From RPQJ01 sp963754125 (GTDB lineage Bacteria; Pseudomonadota; Gammaproteobacteria; Steroidobacterales; Steroidobacteraceae), in the NCBI GenBank assembly GCA_963754125.1, contig CAVWEX010000003.1:1-64000 (forward strand): a stretch of 64,000 nucleotides of DNA. Direction: 5' to 3'. Position 1 is the stretch's first letter, and every line of letters begins with the position of its first letter. Both the position numbers and the translations under genes were made by a program. The notes beneath the pieces are model-generated. The model was not told the origin of the DNA, searched no databases, and saw nothing but the letters and a program-made list of their open reading frames with translations. This document shows, in pieces, positions 34,804 to 42,359 of the stretch.

Positions 34804-34827
34804 CCCGGCGCCTCTGCGGGCGCCGGG
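34804..34827 (-). promoter_or_regulatory. Intercistronic stem-loop in the fibre operon
   Basis: Arms cccggcgcc and ggcgccggg with a 6-nt loop lie between the stop of the first subunit gene and the start of the second. Without a T-run on the transcribed strand it probably protects the upstream mRNA or partly stops transcription, giving more of the first subunit, as intergenic hairpins do in other fimbrial operons. Confidence 0.5.
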
Positions 34828-34842
34828 CGCAAGCCCCTTGGC

Positions 34843-35460
34843 CTAGGGCAGCGAGGCCGTGTAGGTCACACGCCCGTTGTTGGCGTTGACGCCGCCGTAG
34901 ATGCCGGCCGGGACGACGTCAGTGTTGTCGTAGCTGTACGTCCACTGTGCGTCCTGGTTCGACCACGCCAGCGACGGCATTCAGCAGGGTGCTCGAGGTC
35001 GCGCCGTTGGGAAGCGCGATAATCGGCAGAGTCCCTGCCGTCAGGACCGTCGTGATCTCGTTCCAGTTGATCGAGTCGCCGGCTCCGTTGCCGATGGCAC
35101 CCGCGGTCGAGGCAGCCAGCGTCACGTTGCCGCCGTTGCCACGCACGATGGCGGTCACCGTGCCGTTGCCGAGGTCACCGCTGGCCAGCGGTCGCCGCAA
35201 CCGGGTTGCCGTCGCCGACGTTGGCCGCCGGAACGACGAACTCGATCAGGTCGATGGTGCCGTTGTTGGCGAACAGGGTGCCCGTGCCGACCTGCAGGAA
35301 CAGCACCTTGCGGGATGGTGATCTGGAAGTCGACCCGGCCGGTCGCGGTGAGCGCGCCGGCGCCGGTCTGGAAGCTCGATTCGGCATGAGCGGCGAGCGG
35401 CGCCGCGACCGCGGCAGCGAGCGCGAGGCTCTTGAGCGCGCGAGAAAGGTTACGGTTCAT
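34843..35460 (-). CDS. Exported major fibre subunit (pilin-like), three frame breaks
   Basis: Repaired length about 204 residues. Signal peptide MNRNLSRALKSLALAAAVAA ends at AHA. The mature chain, read across three frames, gives FQTGAGALTATGRVDFQITIP, KVLFLQVGTGTLFANNGTID, ASGDLGNGTVTAIVRGNGG, AWSNQDAQWTYSYDNTD and NNGRVTYTASLP (breaks near 35315, 35195 and 34975). The 618-nt span fits three one-base insertions. The composition (Gly, Asn, Thr, Ala; almost no charge) and first position in the operon suggest the main structural subunit. Ribosome site taggag, 11 nt before the ATG. Confidence 0.65.
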
Positions 35461-35771
35461 AAGACTCTGTTCTCCTAAGTAAAGCGATGACTTGCTGCGA
35501 TCATTCCAGCGGGACTTGCGTTGCCATCGGGCCGTAGGGCCTTGCGAGCCGACGCCAGTCTTCGCGCAGGCGCAATTCTCACGACCGCATCAACGCCCGG
35601 GACGTGACCCGCATCCCGAATTCCCGACGGGGGGCATCGGATTCCGGCCCGGGGCCGGACGTAATGTGAACAGCGTTTGGGTTTCCGGCCGCCTCGGCCG
35701 GGTCGGCGCGCCTCGCGAGGGCGCGGGCCGGAGCAGGAATCGTCCCGCGGCTGGGGCGCGATCCGCCGGGA
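35461..35771. other. Upstream region of the fibre operon, no gene seen
   Basis: About 310 bases between the fibre operon and the copper chaperone gene, both on the minus strand. No frame has gene-like content or codon bias. The promoter of the fibre operon should lie here (the 35470-35510 stretch is locally AT-richer), but I cannot name boxes confidently. Confidence 0.4.
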
Positions 35772-36233
35772 TCAGTGGTGGGCGTGCGCCCCGCCGGCTT
35801 CCGTGGCCTCGCGAACCGTGACAGTCACCGTCTGCTCGCCTGCTTCGGCAAAGCGCAGCACGATCGTGTAGGTCTGGCCCGCGACCAGGGGCGCATCCAG
35901 CCCCATCAGCATCAGGTGCTTGCCCTTGGGCGCGAGTTCGACGCGCTGCCCTGCGGGAACTTCGACGTCCTCGGTCGAGCGCATCTTCGCGACGCCGTCC
36001 TCCTCGACGACGTCGTGCAGGTGCACCATGTCGGCCCGCTCGCTCGACGCGCCGACGAGCCGGTCGTCGCGACTGCCGCCCTTGATGACCAGGTAGGCGG
36101 CACCTACCTCGACGCCCGGTGCCGTGGCGCGTGACCAGGCGTCGGACACCACCGGCGCATCGCCGGCGTGCGCCGCGACGGCGGCGAATACGAGCGTGAG
36201 GGTCGGCAGCAGGCGCGGGAGATCCAGCTTCAT
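35772..36233 (-). CDS. Copper chaperone PCu(A)C family protein
   Basis: A 153-residue periplasmic protein with signal peptide MKLDLPRLLPTLTLVFAAVA. Copper ligands of the family are visible: MVHLHD, AKM and KHLMLMGL (H-x(n)-M ... HxM). A His-rich tail (GGAHAHH) may add metal sites. The family delivers Cu(I) to cytochrome oxidase CuA. The start overlaps the oxyR stop (ATGA), so it is coupled to the peroxide regulator. Confidence 0.92.
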   Translation of the reverse strand: MKLDLPRLLPTLTLVFAAVAAHAGDAPVVSDAWSRATAPGVEVGAAYLVIKGGSRDDRLVGASSERADMVHLHDVVEEDGVAKMRSTEDVEVPAGQRVELAPKGKHLMLMGLDAPLVAGQTYTIVLRFAEAGEQTVTVTVREATEAGGAHAHH

Positions 36234-37132
36234 TTCGCAGTGCCCTCTTTCATCGCCGCACGGATGGTCGCGATCACGGCCTCGATCGCCTTGCTGCGCG
36301 TCGTGGACTTGCGCCACACGGCGCCGATGCTGCGCGACGGCGTCGGCTTGCCGAACGGCTTGACGCGCAGGCCGCGCGCGGTGCCGACCGGCGAGGCCGA
36401 GGCCAGCTCCGGCAGCAGCGTGATGCCGTGCCCGGCCGCGACCATCTGCCGCAGCGTCTCGAGACTGGTGGCTCGATAGTCCTGTTCCTCGCTCAGGCCG
36501 ACCCGGCTGCACACCTCGAGCGCCTGGTCGCGCAGGCAGTGGCCGTCCTCGAGCAGCAGCAGGGTCTCGCCCTCGAGGTCCGCGACCCGGACGCGGTCGT
36601 GCGAGGCGAGCCGATGGGTCGAGGGCACGGCCAGCATGAACGGCTCCTCGTACAGCAGGGCCTCGGCGAAGCCCTCGGTGGCGACCGGCAGCGCGAGGAT
36701 GCCGAGGTCGATCTCGCCGTCGCGCAGCTTCTCGAGCAGCGGGCCGGTCTGGTACTCGTAGAGCATCAGCTTGAGGCGGGGCAGGGCCCGGCGCAGCGGC
36801 CGCACGACGTGCGGCAGCAGGTAGGGCCCCACCGTCGGGATCAGCGCCAGCTTGAGCTGCCCCGCGAGCGGGTCGCGCTCCGTCCTGGCCACCTCGACGA
36901 TCGCGTCGGCCTCCTGCAGCACGCGCCGCGCGCGCTCGACGACCTTCACGCCGGTCTCGGTGAGCGTGACGCGCTTCGGGCGCCGCTCCACCAGCGGCAC
37001 CCCGAGGTATTCCTCGAGCTTGCGGACCTGGGCGGAGAGCGTCGGCTGGCTCACGAAGCACTTCTCCGCCGCGCGTCCGAAATGGCGCTCGTCGGCCAGG
37101 GCCACGAGGTAGCGAAGGTCCCGGAGGTTCAT
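36230..37132 (-). CDS. oxyR: LysR-type hydrogen-peroxide sensor regulator OxyR
   Basis: A 300-residue LysR-type regulator. The N-terminal helix-turn-helix is MNLRDLRYLVALADERHFGR to RKLEEYLG. The redox pair is intact: EDGHCLRDQALEVC matches the Cys199-Cys208 segment of E. coli OxyR. The ATG at 37132 (MNLRDL) fits relatives; another at 37138 is possible. It is divergent from a Nudix gene with only about 50 nt between, containing a tatact -10-like box next to the Nudix start. Confidence 0.95.
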   Translation of the reverse strand: MNLRDLRYLVALADERHFGRAAEKCFVSQPTLSAQVRKLEEYLGVPLVERRPKRVTLTETGVKVVERARRVLQEADAIVEVARTERDPLAGQLKLALIPTVGPYLLPHVVRPLRRALPRLKLMLYEYQTGPLLEKLRDGEIDLGILALPVATEGFAEALLYEEPFMLAVPSTHRLASHDRVRVADLEGETLLLLEDGHCLRDQALEVCSRVGLSEEQDYRATSLETLRQMVAAGHGITLLPELASASPVGTARGLRVKPFGKPTPSRSIGAVWRKSTTRSKAIEAVIATIRAAMKEGTAK

Positions 37133-37184
37133 GGGCACATCATAGCCCCGCTCTATCGCGGCGCGCTTCCCCTATACTTCGTCG

Positions 37185-37637
37185 ATGAGCCCACGATCCA
37201 CGCGGCTCTCCGCCGGCGTCGTCGTGGTGCGGCAGGCGGAGGAGGGCTGGCGCTTCCTGCTGCTGCGCGCCTTCAACCACTGGGATTTCCCCAAGGGCAT
37301 GGTCGAGCCTGGCGAGGAGCCTCTCGAGGCCGCCGTGCGCGAGGTGCGCGAGGAGTCGATGATCGACGACCTCGACTTCGCCTGGGGTCACGCCTCAACC
37401 CGCACCGGACCGTACAGCCGCGGCAAGGTCGCCTGCTATTACATCGCCGTGACGCGCACGGAGGCGGTCACGCTGCCGGTGAACCCGGAACTCGGCCGCG
37501 CCGAGCACAGCGAGTTCCGCTGGGTCGATTTCGACGAGGCCATGGCGCTGGTCTCGCCGCGCGTGAAGCCGGTGCTGCGGTGGGCGGCGCGGATGATGAA
37601 CCTGAGCGGCGAGTCGCGGGCGACGGGCAGCCAATAG
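37185..37637 (+). CDS. Nudix hydrolase (Ap4A-hydrolase-like)
   Basis: A 150-residue Nudix protein. The Nudix box reads GMVEPGEEPLEAAVREVREE followed by SMID (consensus G-x5-E-x7-REUxEExGU; the usual Gly is Ser). FAFNHWDFPKG-type and YSRGKVACYYIAV strands resemble bis(5'-nucleosyl)-tetraphosphatases. Divergent from oxyR, so it might be part of the oxidative-damage response; substrate not proven. Confidence 0.88.
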   Translation: MSPRSTRLSAGVVVVRQAEEGWRFLLLRAFNHWDFPKGMVEPGEEPLEAAVREVREESMIDDLDFAWGHASTRTGPYSRGKVACYYIAVTRTEAVTLPVNPELGRAEHSEFRWVDFDEAMALVSPRVKPVLRWAARMMNLSGESRATGSQ

Positions 37638-37648
37638 CGGGCGGTCGT

Positions 37649-38605
37649 TCAGACCACGCGGCCGCGCCGACCTCCGCGCCGGAAATCCTCGACGTTGGCC
37701 GCCATCTCGTCGATGCAGCGCTGGCGCGCCTCGCGGGCTGCCCAGGCGATGTGCGGGGTGACGATGAGGTTCGGGATGTCACCCGCGAGCAGCGGGTGGC
37801 CGTCCACGGGCGGTTCCTGGGGCAGTACGTCCACGGCGGCGCCCCCCAGCCGGCCGGCGCGCAGCGCATCGGCCAGCGCCGCACCGTCCACCAGCGCGCC
37901 ACGAGCGGTGTTGATGAGCACCGCGTCCGGCTTCATGAGCCCGAGGCGGGCGCGGTCCAGGAGCCCGTCGGTCGCCGGCGTGAGCGGGCAGTGCAGGCTC
38001 AGCACGTCCACCTGCGGCAGCAGCTCGTCGAGGTCGACGCGGCCGGGCACGCGCTCGCCACCCGGGCGGTTCGCGACCAGCACCTCGAGGCCGAACGCGC
38101 GCGCCGCGTGCGCAACACCGCGGCCGAGCGTACCGAAGCCGACGATGCCGAGCCGGCGGCCGGCCAGCTCGCGGATCGGGAAGTCGAGCAGGCAGAACTG
38201 CCCGCCGAGCTGCCACGCGCCCGAGCGTACCAGCGCGTCGTATTCACGCAGCCTGTGCGTGAGGGTGAGCAACGCGCCGAACACGTGCTGCACGACCGAG
38301 GCCGTGCAGTAGTCACGGAGGTTGCACACCGCGATGCCGCGCTCGCGGGCCGCCTCGAGGTCGACGTTGTTGGTGCCGGTCGCGGCGAGCGCGATCAGTT
38401 CGAGCGCGGGTACCCGTTCCATGATCTCGCGCGTGATGCGCAGCTTGTTGACCAGTATGGCGGCCGCACCGCCGGCCGCGTCGGCGACGGAGTCCTGCGC
38501 GGTGTGGTCGCGCAGCTCGAGATCCGACAGCGCGCGGCGCAGGGCCGCCGGATCGAGGTCGCCGTTGAAGCTGACGGTGGCGTAGTCGAGGAAGATGGCG
38601 TGCAT
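37649..38605 (-). CDS. D-2-hydroxyacid dehydrogenase (glycerate dehydrogenase-like)
   Basis: A 318-residue NAD(P)-dependent dehydrogenase. The nucleotide motif is GIVGFGTLGRGVA (about 148-160); the catalytic Arg is in LINTARGALVD and the His in VTPHIAWAAREAR, with the Glu in between. The N-terminal segment AILVNKLRITREIMERVP is typical of hydroxypyruvate reductase/glycerate dehydrogenase (HprA). Same strand as the SDR gene 68 nt upstream. Confidence 0.9.
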   Translation of the reverse strand: MHAIFLDYATVSFNGDLDPAALRRALSDLELRDHTAQDSVADAAGGAAAILVNKLRITREIMERVPALELIALAATGTNNVDLEAARERGIAVCNLRDYCTASVVQHVFGALLTLTHRLREYDALVRSGAWQLGGQFCLLDFPIRELAGRRLGIVGFGTLGRGVAHAARAFGLEVLVANRPGGERVPGRVDLDELLPQVDVLSLHCPLTPATDGLLDRARLGLMKPDAVLINTARGALVDGAALADALRAGRLGGAAVDVLPQEPPVDGHPLLAGDIPNLIVTPHIAWAAREARQRCIDEMAANVEDFRRGGRRGRVV

Positions 38606-38673
38606 GGTGGGACGGCTGCCGGCTCGGGGAAGGGCCGATGGTGGGAGAGCAGGCCCGGTGGCGGCAAGCTCGA

Positions 38674-39510
38674 TCAGCCGAGCGTGTCGAGCCCGAAGGC
38701 CTTCGACAGCTTGGCGTCGAACATCGCCGCCGGCAGCAGGCGCTTGAGCAGCGGCAGGCGCACGCTGTTCGCGCCGCCGCGGATCACGCGCGGCGGTGGG
38801 CTGGTCAGCAGCGATTCCACGACCGGGACGACGAACGCCTCTGCCGGCGTGGCGCCCTGCTGTCCGGCCTGCGCCCGGGCGCGGATCCCGGCCTCGACCG
38901 CGCGATAGATCGAGTCCGCCGGCAGCCGCAGTGCGGCCTCGGCGTGCGCGCCGAAGCTCGAGCGCACGCCGCCCGGCTGGATCGAGACGACGTGGATGCC
39001 GAAGGGCGCGAGTTCCATGCGCAACGCGTCGGTCAGCGAATGCAGTGCGGCCTTGCTCGAGCAGTACGCGGCTGCGAACGGGGTCGTGAAGAGCCCGACG
39101 ATGCTGCCGACGTTGGCCACGACCGCACTGCCGCTGGCTGCGACCGCCGCGCGCAGCAGCGGCACGGCCGTGCCGGTGACGATCATCGGGGCGATGACGT
39201 TGGTCTCGTACTGGCGCCGCAGGTCCTCGCGCGTCAGGTCCACGACCGCGCCCACCTGCGAGAAGCCGGCGTTGTTGACCAGCACATCGAGGTGCCCGGC
39301 CTGCCGGGCCACCGCGTCGAGCGCACCGCGGATCGCCTCGTCGTCGTTGACGTCGAGCTCGAGGCCGGTGATGCCCTCGCCCTCGAGCGCGGCCAGGGAA
39401 TCCCGGCGTCGCGCGGCTGCGAACACCCGGTGACCGCGCCGCCCGAACTCGCGAGCCATGGCGGCGCCGATGCCGCTCGAGCAACCGGTGATCAGGATGG
39501 TCTTCTGCAC
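38674..39510 (-). CDS. SDR family oxidoreductase
   Basis: A 278-residue classical short-chain dehydrogenase. Cofactor motif TGCSSGIGAAMA (about 8-19), NNAG, and catalytic YCSSK with Ser upstream (NVGSIVG). The C-terminal extension (residues from about 235) is hydrophobic, as in retinol-dehydrogenase-like members. The GTG at 39510 has a gggag ribosome site; a GTG two codons upstream is also possible. Divergent from the hydrogenase operon with about 190 nt between. Confidence 0.9.
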   Translation of the reverse strand: MQKTILITGCSSGIGAAMAREFGRRGHRVFAAARRRDSLAALEGEGITGLELDVNDDEAIRGALDAVARQAGHLDVLVNNAGFSQVGAVVDLTREDLRRQYETNVIAPMIVTGTAVPLLRAAVAASGSAVVANVGSIVGLFTTPFAAAYCSSKAALHSLTDALRMELAPFGIHVVSIQPGGVRSSFGAHAEAALRLPADSIYRAVEAGIRARAQAGQQGATPAEAFVVPVVESLLTSPPPRVIRGGANSVRLPLLKRLLPAAMFDAKLSKAFGLDTLG

Positions 39511-39702
39511 GTTCACTCCCGGGTCTGACAGGGGCCACGGCGCAAGGCCGCAGCGGGTTTCGATTAACCCGCATTGTGCCGCGGCTGGGGGCCGCCCGGT
39601 CGCGTCGCCGCGCAGTCGGCGGCGGTTTTCCGCGATTGCCACCGCTCCGCCCCGCTCGCACCCTTGCGCCGGCCGCGATGGGTGGCCGCCCGTGACCGAC
39701 AC
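39511..39702. promoter_or_regulatory. Divergent upstream region of SDR gene and hox operon
   Basis: Holds the likely promoter of the hydrogenase operon. It includes the 13-mer ggttttccgcgat (39624-39636), found again at 42280-42292 at nearly the same distance before the second hoxF start (79 and 80 nt). No sigma-54 or sigma-70 box can be named with confidence. Confidence 0.45.
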
Positions 39703-41529
39703 GTGAGACGCGAGATACACGACGAGATCCTCATCGAGGCCGCCGTGCGCCGGGCCGTGGATGCCTGGGGCCACGAGCCGACCCAGCTGCTGCAGGTGCT
39801 GCGCGAGACCCAGGAATCGCTCGGGTACCTGCCGCCGGGCGCGCTCGAGCGCGTGTCGGACGCGCTCGGCGTGTCGATCGCGCGCGTGCGCGGCGTCGTG
39901 GCCTTCTATTCTTTCCTCCATGCGGAGCCGCAGGGCGACTACCGCGTGCTCTTCTCCGACAACGTGACCGACCGCATGCGCGGCTCGGCGGACCGGCTGC
40001 GCGAGATGAGCCAGCGGCTGTGGGTCGAGCCCGGCAAGGTCTCGGAGGACGGCCTCGTGAGCCTCGGCCGCACGTCCTCGGTCGGCCTCGACGACCACGC
40101 CCCGGGACTGCTCGTGAACGGTCGGCCGGTTCCCGACGTGGACGCCGCGCGCGCGACGCTGCTTGGCGACCTGATCCTCGCGCGCGTGCCGCTCGCGGAG
40201 TGGCCGCCCGAGCTCTTCGTGATCGAGGACCAGGTCCGGCGCGCCGACGTGATGCTCACCGATCCCATCCGCCCGGGCGAGGCGATCCGCGCGGCGCTGG
40301 CGCGCGGCGAGGCAGACGGCACCGGGCCGCAGGCCACGCTCGAGGAGATCAAGTCTGCCCGCCTGCTCGGCCGCGGCGGTGCGGGCTTCACCACGGGTGT
40401 GAAGTGGGAGAGCTGCAGCCGCCAACCCGTTACGCCCCGCGTGGTGGTCTGCAACGCCGACGAGGGTGAGCCCGGCACGTTCAAGGATCGCCTGCTGCTC
40501 GGCCGCTACGCCGACCTGGTGTTCGAGGGCATGACGGTGGCGGCCTGGGGCATCGGCGCGACGCTCGGCTTCGTGTACCTGCGCGGCGAGTACCGCTACC
40601 TGCTCGACGCGCTGCGCGAGACCCTCGAGCGGCGGCGCCGCGACGGGCTGCTGGGCACGGCGATCTGTGGCCGCGAGGGCTTCGATTTCGACGTGCAGAT
40701 CCACGTCGGCGCGGGCTCCTACGTGTGCGGCGAGGCCTCGGCGCTCGTCGAGTCGCTGGAGGGCAAGCGCGGCATCCCGCGCAACCGTCCGCCCCGGCTC
40801 GCCGAGAAGGGCTACCTCGGCCTGCCCACCATCGTGAACAACGTCGAGAGCTACTGCGCGGCGGCGCTCATCGTGCTGCGCGGCGCGGACGGGTTCCGCA
40901 GCCGCGGCACGCCGCGCTCCTCGGGCACGAAGCTGCTGTCGGTATCCGGCGACTGTGCCCGGCCCGGTATCTACGAGTACCCGTTCGGGGTCACCGTGCG
41001 ACAGGTGCTCGAGGACAGCGGCGCCGCTGGCACGATCGCGGTGCAGGCGGGCGGGCCGTCCGGTACCTGCCTCGGCCAGGACGAGTTCGACCGCCGCATC
41101 GCCTTCGAGGACATCGAGACCGGCGGCGCGTTCATCGTCTTCGACGGCAGCCGCGACATGTTCGAGGTGGCGCGCCACTTCGCGCACTTCTTCGCCGAGG
41201 AGAGCTGCGGGTTCTGCACGCCCTGCCGAGTCGGCACCTCGCTGCTGCGCAACCTCATGGACAAGATCCGCGACGGCAAGGGATCGCAGCACGACCTGCT
41301 CACCATCGAGGAGCTGGGCCGGCTGCTCGGCAAGGCGAGCCACTGCGGGCTCGGCGAATCCGCGGCCAAGCCGCTGCTCGGCACGCTGCGACGCTTCCGT
41401 CCGGCCTACGAGCGCCGCCTCGGCTCCTCGGCGGTCGAGCCGGCTTTCGATCTCGACGGCGCGCTCGCCCGCGCCCGGCGCATGACCGGCCGCGACGATC
41501 CGGGCGCGCACCTCGGGGAGGCGCCATGA
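39703..41529 (+). CDS. hoxF: HoxF-type diaphorase subunit, copy 1 (cysteine-poor NuoE-like domain)
   Basis: A 608-residue fusion of NuoE-like (1 to about 150) and NuoF-like domains, the NAD(H)-binding subunit of group 3d hydrogenases. The NuoF part is intact: FMN loop GRGGAGFTTGVKWESC, NADEGEPGTFKDR, NAD site GAGSYVCGEASALVES, and [4Fe-4S] ligands CGFCTPCRVGT with HCGLG. The NuoE-like part has lost three cysteines present in copy 2: residues 103, 126 and 130 are S, S and D instead of C, C and C. It therefore probably lacks that [2Fe-2S] cluster. The GTG at 39703 is chosen because it lines up residue for residue with copy 2. It overlaps hoxU1 by 4 nt. Confidence 0.88.
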   Translation: MRREIHDEILIEAAVRRAVDAWGHEPTQLLQVLRETQESLGYLPPGALERVSDALGVSIARVRGVVAFYSFLHAEPQGDYRVLFSDNVTDRMRGSADRLREMSQRLWVEPGKVSEDGLVSLGRTSSVGLDDHAPGLLVNGRPVPDVDAARATLLGDLILARVPLAEWPPELFVIEDQVRRADVMLTDPIRPGEAIRAALARGEADGTGPQATLEEIKSARLLGRGGAGFTTGVKWESCSRQPVTPRVVVCNADEGEPGTFKDRLLLGRYADLVFEGMTVAAWGIGATLGFVYLRGEYRYLLDALRETLERRRRDGLLGTAICGREGFDFDVQIHVGAGSYVCGEASALVESLEGKRGIPRNRPPRLAEKGYLGLPTIVNNVESYCAAALIVLRGADGFRSRGTPRSSGTKLLSVSGDCARPGIYEYPFGVTVRQVLEDSGAAGTIAVQAGGPSGTCLGQDEFDRRIAFEDIETGGAFIVFDGSRDMFEVARHFAHFFAEESCGFCTPCRVGTSLLRNLMDKIRDGKGSQHDLLTIEELGRLLGKASHCGLGESAAKPLLGTLRRFRPAYERRLGSSAVEPAFDLDGALARARRMTGRDDPGAHLGEAP

Positions 41530-42257
41530 GCGAGCCGCGGCCAACCTTCCAGCTCGACGGCATCGAGTGTCCGTTCACGCCGGGGCAGACGGTGCTGCAG
41601 GCGGCGCTCGCCGCCGGGCGCCACATTCCGCACCTGTGCTACCACCCGGAGTTCAAGCCGCACGGCAGCTGCAAGCTCTGCACGGTCAAGGTCGGCGGCT
41701 GGCACGCCACTTCGTGCACGTTGCCGGCAAAGGAGGGTCTCGTCGTCGAGAGCGACACCGAGGAGGTCAACGCCGAGCGGCGCATGCTCGTGCAGCTGCT
41801 GTTCGTCGAGGGCAATCACTTCTGCCCGTCCTGCGAGAAGAGCGGCAACTGCAAGCTGCAGGCCACCGCCTACGACCTCGGCATGACCTCGCCGCGCTTT
41901 GATCACTTCTTCCCCGACCGCCCCGTGGACGCCTCGCACCCGGAGCTATTGCTCGACTTCAACCGCTGCATCCTATGCGAGCTGTGTGTACGCGCCTCTG
42001 CCGAGGTGGACGGCAAGCAGGTGTTCGCGCTCGCCGGCCGCGGCATGGGCAAGCACCTGGTCGTGAACTCGGCCTCGGGCCTCTTGCGCGACAGCGCCAT
42101 CGCGGCCACGGACAAGGCGGCCGAGGTCTGCCCCGTGGGCGTGATCCTGCGCAAGCGAGTCGGATTCGCGACGCCCGTGGGCCAGCGCCGCTTCGACGAG
42201 CGACCGATCAGCGCGCAGGCCGCCGACTACGCGCCGCGGCCGCCGCAGGGCGAATGA
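41526..42257 (+). CDS. hoxU: HoxU-type iron-sulfur subunit, copy 1
   Basis: A 243-residue NuoG-N-terminal-like subunit that carries electrons between HoxF and the hydrogenase. [2Fe-2S] ligands: LCYHPEFKPHGSCKLCTVKV and ATSCT; the His-Cys [4Fe-4S] site: GNHFCPSCEKSGNC; one further [4Fe-4S] cluster: CILCELCVRAS with CPVGVI. All ligands are present. The ATG overlaps the hoxF1 stop. It is followed by a 100-nt gap before hoxF copy 2. Confidence 0.9.
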   Translation: MSEPRPTFQLDGIECPFTPGQTVLQAALAAGRHIPHLCYHPEFKPHGSCKLCTVKVGGWHATSCTLPAKEGLVVESDTEEVNAERRMLVQLLFVEGNHFCPSCEKSGNCKLQATAYDLGMTSPRFDHFFPDRPVDASHPELLLDFNRCILCELCVRASAEVDGKQVFALAGRGMGKHLVVNSASGLLRDSAIAATDKAAEVCPVGVILRKRVGFATPVGQRRFDERPISAQAADYAPRPPQGE

Positions 42258-42359
42258 CGTGACACGCGGCACGGCTTGGGGTTTTCCGCGATGGTGAGCC
42301 GTGGTCGCGAGGGCGCAGTCTGGCCGGGCCGGGCGGATGGTCCGTCCGGAGCCATTCGT
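42258..42359 (+). promoter_or_regulatory. Leader between the two hoxFU pairs with shared 13-mer
   Basis: ggttttccgcgat at 42280-42292 repeats the sequence at 39624-39636. The equal distance to the two hoxF starts suggests that the duplication included the leader, or that both copies bind the same regulator. Confidence 0.4.

Noticed and set aside
34919..35387. Two separate short pilin genes
   Set aside because: The pieces join in order into one secreted protein if three single bases are removed, and the total span fits one gene.
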